41,861 bases of DNA from Kiloniellaceae bacterium. GTDB lineage: Bacteria; Pseudomonadota; Alphaproteobacteria; Kiloniellales; J153. The translations under genes were made by a program, and so were the position numbers. Of the stretch, positions 28,040 through 37,105 are shown in pieces. The notes beneath the pieces are model-generated. The model did no database searches. It worked only from the letters and a program-made list of their open reading frames with translations, and was not told where the DNA came from. How positions within the stretch are numbered: position 1 is the first letter of the stretch; each line of letters begins with the position of its first letter. The stretch spans positions 1-41,861 of the forward strand of contig JAJFGO010000084.1 of assembly GCA_021776095.1 (NCBI GenBank), read 5' to 3'.

Positions 28040-28354
28040 CTAGGCATCCGCCAGGCGTCCGGCAATAGCCTCGAGCCGTTCCGCGCAGGCGGTCAGGGCC
28101 GCCGTGGACTCCGGGTTGTCGCCCTGTTGCGTGCCCAGGGCATGGATTTGCCGGTAGGCCTCGAACAACTCGTCGGCAATCAGCAGGCTGGCCATGATCA
28201 GCACCCGTTTCTCGCCTGCCTGGCCGGCGGATTGCGCCAGGCCCTGGATCTTCTCGTCGATATACTCGGCGAGCTTTTGAAGGTGCGCCTCCTGGCCGTC
28301 GTCGCAGGCCATCTCGTAGCCGCGCCCATTCACGTTCAGTGTTACGAGAGCCAT
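28040..28354 (-). CDS. zapA: Cell division protein ZapA
   Basis: The protein is 104 residues, normal for ZapA, which bundles FtsZ filaments at the division ring. It has the globular head ([38 protein letters not shown]) followed by the tetramerising helix ([20 protein letters not shown]). It lies 31 bases after the DUF4164-like gene and immediately upstream of 6S RNA, the usual order. The start ATG is supported by family alignment. Confidence 0.95.
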   Translation of the reverse strand: MALVTLNVNGRGYEMACDDGQEAHLQKLAEYIDEKIQGLAQSAGQAGEKRVLIMASLLIADELFEAYRQIHALGTQQGDNPESTAALTACAERLEAIAGRLADA

Positions 28355-28385
28355 GGCGTTTGGTATCCTCGTTCAGCGCGGCGGG

Positions 28386-28598
28386 TCAAAGGTTGCTTTT
28401 CAGGTGATCGATGGTGCTGTCCAAGCGATCCGCGACGCTGCGCGCGACATCTTGCAACTGCGCGTTCTCGCGCTGCGCCGATTGAAGGGCCGCGCGCAAA
28501 TCGCCCGCGCTACGCACCGGTCCGTTGGTCTCGACCGCGGCCTCAAGCCTGTCCAGCGCGGCCTGCAATCGCTCGGTCGCTTCGCGAAGTTCCGCCAT
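28386..28598 (-). CDS. Small coiled-coil protein (DUF4164-like)
   Basis: The protein is 70 residues from ATG 28598 (75 from a GTG at 28613). It is a single predicted coiled coil: [20 protein letters not shown], then [20 protein letters not shown] and [14 protein letters not shown]. Small coiled-coil proteins of this kind sit just upstream of zapA in many alphaproteobacteria and play the part of ZapB-like partners by position; a function has not been shown that I know of. The gene is probably cotranscribed with zapA. Confidence 0.75.
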   Translation of the reverse strand: MAELREATERLQAALDRLEAAVETNGPVRSAGDLRAALQSAQRENAQLQDVARSVADRLDSTIDHLKSNL

Positions 28599-28891
28599 AT
28601 CGCCATCCCCCACTGCGGCGACGGATGCACGTACCTATGCCCCATCGCGTCTATTTTAGCCCCGGCCGCTGTAGCCGGGGGGACGTAACAATACGCAAGG
28701 GTGAGCGAGATGGTCAACCGCCGGGCGGCATCGCGGCCACAATTCACACCTCGCGACAGATTAACCAAAGCGCGCGGACATCCTTGACGGCCCTGCCTCG
28801 CGGCGGCATGTTGCGCCCGCCGGCCCCGCCGGCCAAGAACCACGATATTCACACGCCGCTTCCCGGTGGCCACAAGAAGGTGAAGGACCCG
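28599..28891. other. Divergent intergenic region with GC stem-loop
   Basis: These 293 bases separate the zapA unit (minus) from tkt (plus) and should hold both promoters. The clearest structure is a perfect hairpin: CCCCGGC (28660-28666), seven-base loop, GCCGGGG (28674-28680). It is flanked by TTTTAG on the left and GGACG on the right. I see no riboswitch that I can name. Downstream towards tkt the sequence is GC-rich with small repeats (CGCCGGCC), and AAGGA precedes the tkt start. Confidence 0.45.
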
Positions 28892-30901
28892 ATGGTCGCC
28901 GCACCGTCTCCTGTTAAGCAATTCGATCGCGAGATCGCCCCCGCCGACCTGGCCAACGCGATCCGCGCCCTGGCAATGGACGCGGTGCAACAAGCCAAAT
29001 CCGGCCACCCCGGTATGCCCATGGGCATGGCGGATGTCGCCACGGTCTTGTTCACCCAGCATTTGAAATACGATTCGGCGCAACCGGATTGGCCGGATCG
29101 CGACCGCTTCGTCCTCTCGGCCGGGCACGGGTCCATGCTGCTCTATGCCCTGTTGTACCTGACCGGATACCCCGGTCTCAGCTTGGCGGACCTAAGAAAT
29201 TTCCGGCAGTTCGGCAGCCCGACCCCGGGCCACCCGGAGTATGGCGACACCCCCGGCGTTGAAACCACCACCGGGCCGCTGGGCCAGGGTTTGGGCAACG
29301 CGGTCGGCATGGCCTTGGCCGAGCGGCTGATGAACGCGCAGTTCGGCGACGCCGTGGTCGATCACCACACCTACGCGATCGCCGGCGACGGCTGCCTGAT
29401 GGAGGGCATCAGCCACGAGGCGGCGTCCCTGGCCGGCCATCTACGCCTCGGCAAGCTGATCGTCCTCTACGACGACAACCAGATCTCGATCGACGGCCCG
29501 ACCTCGCTGGCGTTGTCCGACGACGCGCTGGCGCGTTTCGCCGCCTACGGTTGGGCGGTGCAACGGATCGACGGCCACGACCGGGACGCCATCGACACGG
29601 CGCTGACGGCGGCCAAGCGCGAGGACCGGCCATCGCTAATCGCCTGCCGGACCATCATCGGCTATGGCGCACCGAACCTGGCGGGCACCGCCAAGACCCA
29701 CGGCGCACCCTTGGGCGACGCGGAAATCGCGGGCACGCGGGAAAGCCTGAATTGGCCCCATCCGGCCTTCGAAATTCCGGACCGTATCCTGGCCGCCTGG
29801 CGCACCGCCGGCGCGCGCGGCGCCGAAGCGGCGGCCAAATGGCAGGAACGCCTGGCCGCTCAGGACTCGGCCCCGCGCGCCGAATTCGAACGCCGCATAG
29901 CAGGCGACCTGCCTGAGGGCTGGGACGACGACCTCATCGCGTTCAAGCAAAGCATGGTCACGGAAAAACCCAGCTTGGCAACCCGCGTGGCCTCTCAGAA
30001 AGCGCTGGAGGCCTTGAACGCCCAGATCCCGGAGATGATCGGCGGCTCGGCGGATCTGACCGGCTCGAACAATACCAAGACCGGCGATTTGGGCGCAGTG
30101 GCACCGAACGACTTCGCCGGGCGCTACATTTATTACGGGGTGCGCGAGCATGCCATGGCCGCGGCCATGAACGGGCTGGCCTTGCACGGCGGCCTGATTC
30201 CCTACGGCGGCACCTTCCTGGTCTTTTCCGATTATTGTCGGCCCTCGATCCGCCTAGCGGCGCTGATGCGCCAGCGCGCGGTCTATGTTTTCACCCACGA
30301 TTCGATCGGCCTGGGCGAGGACGGCCCGACCCACCAACCGGTCGAGCATCTGGCGGCCTTGCGCGCGATTCCCAACCTGCAGGTCTTCCGCCCGGCGGAC
30401 GCGGTCGAAACGGCGGAGTGTTGGGAGTTGGCCCTGCAGAGCAAGGATGCGCCCTCGGTCCTGGCGTTGACCCGCCAGAACCTGCCGACGGTGCGCAGCG
30501 AATGCAGTGAGAATTATTCCAGCTACGGCGCCTACATCCTGGCGCCGGCGCCGCGCGCCCGCGAGGTCACATTGATGGCCACCGGTTCGGAGGTCGAGAT
30601 CGCGCTGGCCGCGCAAAAGCAACTCGACCAGATCGGCATCGCCGCGGCCGTGGTCTCCATGCCCTGCTGGAAACTGTTCGAGGCCCAACCCCCGCACTAC
30701 CGCGAGGAGGTCTTGGGCCCGGGGTCGCTGCGGATCGCGATCGAGGCTGGGGTGCAGCTCGGCTGGGAACGCTGGATCGGATCGGAAGGCGCCTTTATCG
30801 GCATGCGCGGGTTCGGCGCCTCCGCCCCGTATAAGGACTTGTACAAACATTTCGGCATTACCCCGGAAGCGGTGGTCGACGCGGTCAAGGCGCGCCTCTA
30901 A
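28892..30901 (+). CDS. tkt: Transketolase
   Basis: The protein is 669 residues, the usual length. Transketolase moves two-carbon units between sugar phosphates in the pentose phosphate pathway (or Calvin cycle) using thiamine diphosphate. The ThDP/metal motif [20 protein letters not shown] begins at 165, with Asn196 in [18 protein letters not shown] (37-48) and [14 protein letters not shown] are also typical. The pyrimidine domain has [30 protein letters not shown] and [19 protein letters not shown]. The ATG at 28892 was chosen because AAGGA is five bases upstream; the frame is open far to the left but unrelated. It begins the tkt-fba-gap cluster. Confidence 0.97.
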   Translation: MVAAPSPVKQFDREIAPADLANAIRALAMDAVQQAKSGHPGMPMGMADVATVLFTQHLKYDSAQPDWPDRDRFVLSAGHGSMLLYALLYLTGYPGLSLADLRNFRQFGSPTPGHPEYGDTPGVETTTGPLGQGLGNAVGMALAERLMNAQFGDAVVDHHTYAIAGDGCLMEGISHEAASLAGHLRLGKLIVLYDDNQISIDGPTSLALSDDALARFAAYGWAVQRIDGHDRDAIDTALTAAKREDRPSLIACRTIIGYGAPNLAGTAKTHGAPLGDAEIAGTRESLNWPHPAFEIPDRILAAWRTAGARGAEAAAKWQERLAAQDSAPRAEFERRIAGDLPEGWDDDLIAFKQSMVTEKPSLATRVASQKALEALNAQIPEMIGGSADLTGSNNTKTGDLGAVAPNDFAGRYIYYGVREHAMAAAMNGLALHGGLIPYGGTFLVFSDYCRPSIRLAALMRQRAVYVFTHDSIGLGEDGPTHQPVEHLAALRAIPNLQVFRPADAVETAECWELALQSKDAPSVLALTRQNLPTVRSECSENYSSYGAYILAPAPRAREVTLMATGSEVEIALAAQKQLDQIGIAAAVVSMPCWKLFEAQPPHYREEVLGPGSLRIAIEAGVQLGWERWIGSEGAFIGMRGFGASAPYKDLYKHFGITPEAVVDAVKARL

Positions 30902-30985
30902 GGCACCCGGATACAACGCAACCGGCGCCGGCCCCTTGATTGGGCTTTCGGGCCTTACTTGGGAAGAACCGAGGGAAGCTTGGCG

Positions 30986-31987
30986 ATGAACACAGACAAA
31001 TTGCAGCAAACGGCAAAGGCCCTGGTCGCGGATGGCAAGGGCATCCTGGCCGCCGACGAAAGCGCGCCAACCATCAAGAAGCGCTTCGACAGCATCCAGG
31101 TCGACTCCACGGAGGATAACCGTCGCGACTATCGCGAGATGCTGTTCCGGACCCCGGACGCCGGAAAATACGTCAGCGGCGTGATCCTCTACGACGAGAC
31201 GCTCCGCCAAAAGGCGGCCGACGGCACGCCCCTGGTTAAGGTCATCGAATCGGCCGGCATCATCCCCGGCATCAAGGTCGACATGGGCGCCAAAGACCTG
31301 GTCGGACACCCGGGCGAGAAAGTGACAGAGGGCCTGGACGGATTGCGCGAGCGTTTCGCCGAGTACGCGAAACTGGGCGCGCGTTTTGCCAAGTGGCGTG
31401 CGGTCTACACGATCACCGACGATCTGCCGAGCGCCGCCTGCATCGCGGTCAACGCCCACGCCCTGGCACGCTACGCCGCCCTGTCGCAAGAGGCCGGCAT
31501 CGTGCCGATCGTCGAGCCCGAGGTGCTGATGGACGGCAGCCACACCGTCGACCGTTGCGAGGCGGTGACCGAAGCGGTGCTGAACGCCGTCTATGCCGAG
31601 ATCGCGCTGCAAGGGGTCAACCTGGAAGGTTCGCTTCTAAAGCCGAACATGGTGCTCTCGGGCAAGGACTGCGCCGAGCAGGCCGGTGCCGAAGAGGTCG
31701 CCCGGCGCACGGTGCGTTGTTTGAAGCGCACGGTGCCCTCGGCGGTGCCCGGCATCGTGTTCCTCTCGGGCGGGCAAAGCGACGAGCAGGCGACCCTGCA
31801 CTTGAACGCCATGAACAAGCTCGACGAACTGCGGCCCTGGAAGCTCAGCTTCTCCTATGGGCGCGCCCTACAAGCCGCACCGCTCAAGGCATGGAGCGGC
31901 AAGGCCGCGAACCTGAAGGCAGGGCAACAAGCATTCTTCGAGCGAGCCAAGGCCAACGGTCTGGCCACCACGGGCGCCTACGCGTGA
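30986..31987 (+). CDS. fba: Fructose-bisphosphate aldolase, class I
   Basis: The protein is 333 residues and belongs to the eukaryotic-like class I aldolases that form a Schiff base with the substrate, unlike the zinc-dependent class II enzyme. It starts LQQTAKALVADGKGILAADE, contains SGVILYDETLRQKAADG, GIIPGIKVDMGAKDL and IVPIVEPEVLMDG, and has the Schiff-base lysine in SLLKPNM (Lys219). It splits fructose-1,6-bisphosphate into triose phosphates in glycolysis, or the reverse. GAGGGA lies upstream of the ATG at 30986. It is 84 bases after tkt and 40 bases before gap, so the three are probably one unit. Confidence 0.96.
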   Translation: MNTDKLQQTAKALVADGKGILAADESAPTIKKRFDSIQVDSTEDNRRDYREMLFRTPDAGKYVSGVILYDETLRQKAADGTPLVKVIESAGIIPGIKVDMGAKDLVGHPGEKVTEGLDGLRERFAEYAKLGARFAKWRAVYTITDDLPSAACIAVNAHALARYAALSQEAGIVPIVEPEVLMDGSHTVDRCEAVTEAVLNAVYAEIALQGVNLEGSLLKPNMVLSGKDCAEQAGAEEVARRTVRCLKRTVPSAVPGIVFLSGGQSDEQATLHLNAMNKLDELRPWKLSFSYGRALQAAPLKAWSGKAANLKAGQQAFFERAKANGLATTGAYA

Positions 31988-32027
31988 CGTTCGGAACCTT
32001 ACAACTAGTAATTTGACGGAGTAAAAC

Positions 32028-33038
32028 ATGGCGCTTCGGGTCGGAATTAACGGGTTTGGGCGGATCGGCCGCCTGGTGTTTCGCGCGGCGATGGAATCGG
32101 GGCGCAAGGACATCGAGTTCGTGGCCATCAATGACCTGGGCTCGGCCAAAGACAACGCGCATTTGCTCAAGTACGATTCGGTGCATGGCACGTTCCCCGG
32201 AGAGGTCAGCGCGACTGACGATGCCATTGTCGTCAACGGCAACAACGTGAAGGTCTTGTCGGAACGCGACCCGGCCAAGCTGCCTTGGGGCAAACTCGGC
32301 GTCGATCTGGTCATGGAATGCACCGGCATCTTCGCCAGCAAGGAAGCGGCATCGAAGCATTTGGAAGGTGGCGCGAAGAAGGTTTTGGTTTCCGCGCCCT
32401 GCACCGGCGCCGACCTGACCGTGGTTTACGGCATCAACCACGATCAGTTGAGCGCGGATCAGACCGTTGTCTCCAACGCCTCCTGCACCACCAACTGCCT
32501 GGTGCCGGTCGCCCACATTCTGGAAGAAACCGTCGGCATCCAGCACGGATTCATGACCACGATCCATTCCTTCACCGGCGATCAGCCCAGCGTCGACACC
32601 CTGCACAAGGATTTGCACCGGGCGCGCGCTGCCTCGGTTTCCATGATCCCGACCTCGACCGGCGCCGCGCGCGCGGTCGGCCTGGTCCTGCCGCACCTCA
32701 AGGGCAAGCTGGATGGCACCTCGATCCGCGTGCCGACACCGAACGTCAGCCTGATCGACTTGACCATCGAGGCCAAGCGCAAGACCACGGCGGACGAGAT
32801 CAACGCGGCCATGACCAAGGCCGCCGAGAGCAACGCGTTGAAGGGCGTTTTGGAGATCAACAACGCGCCGCTGGTCTCATCCGACTTCAACCACAATCCG
32901 GCGAGTTCGACCTTCGACGTCGGCCAGACCCAGGTGCTCGACGACACCTGCGTGCGCGTCCTGGCCTGGTACGACAACGAATGGGGCTTCTCCAACCGCA
33001 TGAGCGACACCGCAGCGGCGATGGGGAAGTTGATTTAG
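32028..33038 (+). CDS. gap: Glyceraldehyde-3-phosphate dehydrogenase, type I
   Basis: The protein is 336 residues, standard for type I GAPDH. The NAD-binding start is VGINGFGRIGRLVFRAA, and NDL (35-37) includes the aspartate expected for NAD rather than NADP preference. The catalytic cysteine is Cys153 in SNASCTTNCLVPV, followed by HSFTGDQPSVDTLHKDLHRA and WYDNEWGFSNRM at the end. It oxidises glyceraldehyde-3-phosphate to 1,3-bisphosphoglycerate. ACGGAG lies before the ATG. The usual neighbour pgk is not downstream here; a palindromic repeat and a GFA gene come next. Confidence 0.97.
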   Translation: MALRVGINGFGRIGRLVFRAAMESGRKDIEFVAINDLGSAKDNAHLLKYDSVHGTFPGEVSATDDAIVVNGNNVKVLSERDPAKLPWGKLGVDLVMECTGIFASKEAASKHLEGGAKKVLVSAPCTGADLTVVYGINHDQLSADQTVVSNASCTTNCLVPVAHILEETVGIQHGFMTTIHSFTGDQPSVDTLHKDLHRARAASVSMIPTSTGAARAVGLVLPHLKGKLDGTSIRVPTPNVSLIDLTIEAKRKTTADEINAAMTKAAESNALKGVLEINNAPLVSSDFNHNPASSTFDVGQTQVLDDTCVRVLAWYDNEWGFSNRMSDTAAAMGKLI

Positions 33039-33080
33039 GTTTTATGGGCGAGGCTTAGCGAGACCTAAGCCTTTTGTCTT

Positions 33081-33163
33081 GTCACCCTCGGGCTTGACCC
33101 GAGGGTCCATCGGCGAGCGAGTCTCGAACCCCGATGGATTACTGGGTCAAGCCCGGTAATGAC
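33081..33163. repeat. Palindromic dispersed-type repeat (REP/BIME-like)
   Basis: An 83-bp imperfect inverted repeat begins GTCA and ends TGAC. Its arms hold CCCTCGGGCTTGACCCGAGGG and TTACTGGGTCAAGCCCGGTAA, joined by CCATCGG and CCGATGG around a short variable centre. The GGGCTTGACCC core in both arms is characteristic of short palindromic repeats scattered between genes in many alphaproteobacterial chromosomes. It may also end gap transcription. Only one copy is in this window, so dispersion is inferred. Confidence 0.7.
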
Positions 33164-33190
33164 GAGAGATGTTGCGCTAGGTGCCTCACC

Positions 33191-33673
33191 TCACCCCAAC
33201 ACCGCCTTGCGCCGTTCGAGGCTCTCTTCCGGCCAGAATTCGCTACGCCGGTAAAACTCCTCGACGGCGGGCGTGTCCGGCGGCAATACGACCCAGGGCT
33301 GTTTCGTGCTCGTGAAGATGTGGATGTCGGGCGGCAGGCGGTCCGGATCGTCGAGCGTGCCGACGCGCACGAAGTGGATTGCATCGTTAGCCCCGGCATA
33401 GTTGCTCCACAGCGCGATCTTGCAGGACGGGCAGCGTGAATACTTCTGGCCCTTGCCGCTGTTCGAGGGCGTGTCCACCGTCTCGAGCGTACCGCTCAAC
33501 AGTTCCACGCGGTCGGCCTCGATCATGGCATTGAGCGCGAAAGACGCCCCGGTCTCGCGCTGGCACCAGCGGCAATGGCAGCAGTGCACGAACATCGGCT
33601 TGCTGGTCATGCGGTAGCGCACGGCGCCGCAAGTGCAGCCGCCTTCCAGCGGCGTGTCATTATCTTCGGTCAT
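33191..33673 (-). CDS. GFA (CENP-V/Gfa) family zinc protein
   Basis: The protein is 160 residues with the three cysteine groups of the Gfa fold: GCTCGAVRY (Cys13, Cys15), CCHCRWCQRETG (Cys31, 32, 34, 37) and CPSC (Cys81, Cys84). These bind two zinc ions. The founding member was reported to join glutathione and formaldehyde, but most family members have no proven substrate, so the name should be used with care. The end (PPDTPAVEEFYRRSEFWPEE) is typical for the short bacterial subfamily. It lies 41 bases after tag on the same strand; both could relate to toxic aldehydes or methylating agents, which is inference. Confidence 0.9.
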   Translation of the reverse strand: MTEDNDTPLEGGCTCGAVRYRMTSKPMFVHCCHCRWCQRETGASFALNAMIEADRVELLSGTLETVDTPSNSGKGQKYSRCPSCKIALWSNYAGANDAIHFVRVGTLDDPDRLPPDIHIFTSTKQPWVVLPPDTPAVEEFYRRSEFWPEESLERRKAVLG

Positions 33674-33714
33674 GATACCGGTTTCCCTCCCTGGTCATTG
33701 GCAACAGCGCTCCC

Positions 33715-34356
33715 CTATCCCGGCCGCTTGAACTTGGCCCGCGCGGCTTCGGCCTCGGCGCGGCGGACGCAGCCTTCGAGGTGGTCGTTGACCAGGCCCA
33801 TGGCCTGCATGAAGGCATAGACCGTGGTCGGGCCGACGAATTTCCAGCCGCGCTTTTTCAGGTCTTTGGACAGCGCGGTCGATTCCGGCGTGACGGCGAT
33901 CTGGCTGAGAGCCGCGTAGTCGAGACGCTTGGGGCGCGCGCCCGGCTCCGGCTCGAAGCGCCAGAAATAGGCCGCCAGCGAGCCGCGTTCCTCAACCGTT
34001 TCGATCGCCCGCTTGGCGTTGTTGATGCTGGCCTCGATCTTGCCGCGATGGCGCACGATGCCGGCGTCCTGCAATAGTCGTGCGATATCCTTGTCGCCGA
34101 AGCGCGCGACTTGCTCGAATTCGAAGTTGGCGAAGGCGGCGCGGAAATTCTCCCGCTTGCGCAAGATGGTCAGCCAGGACAGGCCGGACTGGAAACCCTC
34201 CAGGCAGATCTTTTCGAACAGGCGCCGGTCGTCGGCCACCGGCCAGCCCCATTCGTTGTCGTGATAGGCCTGGTAATCCTCGGCCCCGCCGTGCCACCAG
34301 CACCGCCGGCGTCCGTCGTCGCCGAGGATCAATCCCGTGCCGTCATGTCCGGCCAT
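33715..34356 (-). CDS. tag: DNA-3-methyladenine glycosylase I
   Basis: The protein is 213 residues. Tag removes 3-methyladenine from alkylated DNA. The zinc-snap ligands are all present with the E. coli spacings: Cys19 and His32 (13 apart) at the N-terminus, His192 and Cys196 (DHLEGC) at the C-terminus. YHDNEWGWP (31-39) holds the conserved glutamate in the base-binding pocket, and LEGFQSGLSWLTILRKRENF is the helix-hairpin region. The N-terminus carries about 15 extra residues. It is likely cotranscribed with the GFA gene downstream. Confidence 0.95.
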   Translation of the reverse strand: MAGHDGTGLILGDDGRRRCWWHGGAEDYQAYHDNEWGWPVADDRRLFEKICLEGFQSGLSWLTILRKRENFRAAFANFEFEQVARFGDKDIARLLQDAGIVRHRGKIEASINNAKRAIETVEERGSLAAYFWRFEPEPGARPKRLDYAALSQIAVTPESTALSKDLKKRGWKFVGPTTVYAFMQAMGLVNDHLEGCVRRAEAEAARAKFKRPG

Positions 34357-34457
34357 TCACCGCTCTCCGCATTGCAATTTCACCGGGCGCCAGTCGAGGC
34401 GAAGCGGGCCGCGAGGTCAATGCTTTCTCGCGCGCGGGCGACGCCTATGATGCCACC

Positions 34458-34865
34458 ATGCTGACACGCGCGATCATGGTGCATAGCCTGGACGACGCCC
34501 GAACCGCCGCCGAGGTTGCCGCGGATCTGGGGGTGCCCCTGACCCTGGTCTCGGCGCCCGGGGCGGCGGCCTATCTCGGACCCGGCTGGTTCCGGACGGT
34601 GACCGCGATCCTGGCCCGGTCCCATCCGGGCCTCCAGATCGCGGCGGTGATGGATTGCGGCGATAAGGCGGGCCACGCCCTGGCCGCCTTGCAGGCCGGG
34701 GTGCCCCGGGTCCGCTTCACCGGGCGCAAGGCGGTCGCCGCCAAACTGGCCGAGATCGCGGCGGCCCAGGGCGGCGAGGTGCTGATCGGGCGGCTGCGCG
34801 CCCTCGACCTGCTCGATCTGCCGGACCCGGGGGCGGCTTGCCGGCGCTGGCTCGCGGCGCCATAA
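34458..34865 (+). CDS. Conserved-looking hypothetical protein upstream of the ThiE-like gene
   Basis: The protein is 135 residues and I do not recognise its family. There is no signal peptide or membrane segment. The sequence has an alpha/beta look with alternating strands and helices: RAIMVHSLDDARTAAEVAAD, VPLTLVSAPGAAAYLGPGWF, IAAVMDCGDKAGHALAALQA, VPRVRFTGRKAVAAKLAEIA. The pieces AVMDCGDKAGHALAAL and RVRFTG resemble the strand-turn-helix units of small Rossmann-like folds. The start ATG at 34458 is 8 bases short of the next gene by its stop (34865 to 34874), so the two are almost certainly cotranscribed and may work together. Confidence 0.75.
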   Translation: MLTRAIMVHSLDDARTAAEVAADLGVPLTLVSAPGAAAYLGPGWFRTVTAILARSHPGLQIAAVMDCGDKAGHALAALQAGVPRVRFTGRKAVAAKLAEIAAAQGGEVLIGRLRALDLLDLPDPGAACRRWLAAP

Positions 34866-34873
34866 CCGGGCCC

Positions 34874-35479
34874 ATGGACGATTCCCATCCCCCCGCCTGC
34901 CAAGCCTACCTCGTCGTTCCACCCGACATCGCGCCAGCATCGCTGAGCGCCCTGCTGGAGGCGAGCAAGCCAGCCAGCCTGTTGATCCGCCACGGCGGCT
35001 TGGACGCCAGCACCTTGGGCGCCCGGGTCGAGATCCTGTGCCCACCGACCCAAGAGCAGGGCGTGGCGGTGCTGCTGGAGGACCAAGCAGCCCTGGCCGC
35101 CGCCCTGGCCTGCGACGGGGTGCATCTGAGCGACCCAGCGGGCGTCAAGGCGGCACGCCGGGCCTTGGGTCCGGAGGCGATCCTGGGGGCCGGCTGCGGC
35201 ACCTCGCGCCACGACGCCATGGTGGCGGGCGAGAGCGGCGCGGATTACGTCGCCTTTGGCACCCTGGACCCGGCCGGGCCGCCCGAGGCGGAGCTGTTGG
35301 CCTGGTGGCAGGCCTTGATAACCCTGCCCTGCGTCGCCCTGGGCGTGCGGACTCCCGGCGAGGCCGGCGCCCTGGCCCGCGCCGGGGCCGATTTCGTCAT
35401 GTTGGGCCCGGAAATCTGGGGTTTGAGCCCAAGCGCGCTGCGCGAAGCGGCGGCCGAAATCGAGGTCCCAGCCGGCTGA
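34874..35479 (+). CDS. ThiE/TenI-like thiamine phosphate synthase family protein
   Basis: The protein is 201 residues with the TIM-barrel pattern of ThiE/TenI: VAVLLEDQAALAAALACDGV with HLSD after it, AILGAGCGTSRHDAMVAGES, GADYVAFGTLDP, and CVALGVRTPGEAGALARAGADF. ThiE joins HMP-pyrophosphate to thiazole phosphate; TenI is a thiazole tautomerase. Compared with classical ThiE the usual IINDR-like motif reads LLEDQ and the STH segment reads GTSRHD, so substrate contacts differ and activity is uncertain. The ATG at 34874 was chosen from spacing to the upstream gene. Neighbours are a hypothetical gene and efp. Confidence 0.8.
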   Translation: MDDSHPPACQAYLVVPPDIAPASLSALLEASKPASLLIRHGGLDASTLGARVEILCPPTQEQGVAVLLEDQAALAAALACDGVHLSDPAGVKAARRALGPEAILGAGCGTSRHDAMVAGESGADYVAFGTLDPAGPPEAELLAWWQALITLPCVALGVRTPGEAGALARAGADFVMLGPEIWGLSPSALREAAAEIEVPAG

Positions 35480-35564
35480 GGCCGCAATTGCGTGTCGGGG
35501 GCCAAACTGCTAGCTTCCGCGCGCCTTTCCTGGGCCCCCACCCCGAACCAAAAAAAGCGACCCC

Positions 35565-36134
35565 ATGAGAATTCAAGGCAATGCCATTCGCCCCGGCAAC
35601 ATCATCGAGCACAAGAAACGCCTGTGGCGGGCGGTCAAAATCCAGCACACCCAGCCCGGCAAGGGCGGCGCCTATCTGCAGGTCGAGCTCAAAGATATCC
35701 GCGACGGCACCAAGCTGAACGAGCGCTTTCGCTCCAGCGAAGACGTCGAGCGGGTCCGCTTGGATCAGCGCGACTATCAGTTTCTCTATGCCGAAGGCAG
35801 CGATACCTACACCTTCATGGACAACGAGAATTTCGAGCAGATCACCCTGCCCGCAGAATTCCTGGGCGAGCAGACCCCCTTCCTCCAGGAAGGCATGACC
35901 GTCACCATCGAAAGTTTCGAAGATTCCCCCATCGGCGTTTCGCTGCCCGATACGGTGGTCATGACCATCGTCGAGGCCGACCCGGTGGTGAAGGGGCAGA
36001 CCGCGTCATCGTCCTACAAGCCCGCGGTTTTGGAAAACGGCATGCGTGTCATGGTGCCGCCGCACATTGAATCCGGCACCTGTATCGTGATCAATACCGC
36101 CGATTCGAGCTACGTCGAGCGCGCCAAGGACTAA
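35565..36134 (+). CDS. efp: Translation elongation factor P
   Basis: The protein is 189 residues, the usual EF-P length. It starts with the KOW-like domain ([20 protein letters not shown]) whose loop QPGKGG carries Lys33, the residue modified by EpmA/EpmB in many proteobacteria. Two OB domains follow ([60 protein letters not shown]). EF-P rescues ribosomes stalled at polyproline, a need that fits the proline-rich TolA and OmpA-like proteins in this window. Its modification genes are not here. The gene lies 57 bases before the suhB-like gene. Confidence 0.97.
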   Translation: MRIQGNAIRPGNIIEHKKRLWRAVKIQHTQPGKGGAYLQVELKDIRDGTKLNERFRSSEDVERVRLDQRDYQFLYAEGSDTYTFMDNENFEQITLPAEFLGEQTPFLQEGMTVTIESFEDSPIGVSLPDTVVMTIVEADPVVKGQTASSSYKPAVLENGMRVMVPPHIESGTCIVINTADSSYVERAKD

Positions 36135-36191
36135 TACCAAGCCGCCCATTCACGCGCCCGCCTGGACGCGCCGTTCAAGGAAATTCTCCAC

Positions 36192-37001
36192 ATGGCCACC
36201 CGATCGGCCCACATCAACGTCATGATCCGGGCCGCGGACAAAGCGGCGCGCGCCCTGCGCCGCGACTATGGCGAGGTCACCAACCTGCAGGTCTCGCGCA
36301 AGGGTCCGGCCGATTTCGTCTCGGCGGCCGACTTGAAGGCGGAAAAAATACTACGCCACGAGTTGAGCCGCGCGCGGCCGGATTACGCCTTGCTGATGGA
36401 GGAATCCGGACACAGCGCGAACCACGCGGAGGCGGAGCGGCGCTGGATCGTCGATCCGTTGGACGGCACCAGCAATTTTCTGCACGGCCTACCGCACTTC
36501 GCGATCTCCATCGCCCTGGAGGAACGCGGCGAGCTGATCGCCGGGGTGGTGTTGGACCCGATCAAGGACGAGCTCTACTACGCCGAGAAAGGCCAGGGCG
36601 CCTATCTGAACGACCGGCGCATCCGGGTATCCTCGCGCGACCGGCTGTCCGAGGCCCTGATCGCAACCGGCATTCCCTTTCTCGGCCACGGCGACCAGCC
36701 GATCTTCATGGCTGAATTGGCGGCTGTCAGCGGCGAGGTGGCGGGGGTCAGGCGCTGGGGCACGGCGTCGCTAGATCTGGCCTATGTGGCGGCCGGGCGC
36801 TTCGACGGCTACTGGGAGCGCGACCTGTCGAGCTGGGATGTCGCCGCCGGGATCGTGCTAGTGCGTGAGGCAGGCGGCCAGGTCAGCCAGATCGGCGGCA
36901 AGGCGATCCACCACGACAGCCCCAGTATTATGGCCGCCAACGGTGGCATGTACACCGCCCTTAACCAATTATTACGTGGCGCTGCGCCAAAGTCGGCCTG
37001 A
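36192..37001 (+). CDS. suhB: Inositol-1-monophosphatase family protein SuhB
   Basis: The protein is 269 residues, normal for the family. The metal-binding and catalytic residues are complete: Glu70-Glu71 (MEES), the DPLDGT motif (Asp88 to Thr93) in WIVDPLDGTSNFLHGLPHF, and Asp216 in SSWDVAAG. The enzyme removes phosphate from inositol monophosphate or related sugars in a Mg-dependent, Li-sensitive way; in bacteria SuhB also acts in rRNA antitermination. Its place directly after efp is common in alphaproteobacteria. Confidence 0.94.
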   Translation: MATRSAHINVMIRAADKAARALRRDYGEVTNLQVSRKGPADFVSAADLKAEKILRHELSRARPDYALLMEESGHSANHAEAERRWIVDPLDGTSNFLHGLPHFAISIALEERGELIAGVVLDPIKDELYYAEKGQGAYLNDRRIRVSSRDRLSEALIATGIPFLGHGDQPIFMAELAAVSGEVAGVRRWGTASLDLAYVAAGRFDGYWERDLSSWDVAAGIVLVREAGGQVSQIGGKAIHHDSPSIMAANGGMYTALNQLLRGAAPKSA

Positions 37002-37105
37002 ATCTTGCCCCCTCGCCTCAGGGCCGCAAAGCGGTTGTCGGCGAAGGGTGCAGTGCCCTAGTCTATTGTGCCGATTCGCTCGGCGATTCGCGACACGGAG
37101 GTCCC

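Noticed and set aside
27950-28891. A 314-codon open extension in front of tkt
   Set aside because: It crosses zapA and the 6S region on the other strand, has no homology pattern, and the transketolase sequence begins after a good ribosome binding site at 28892.
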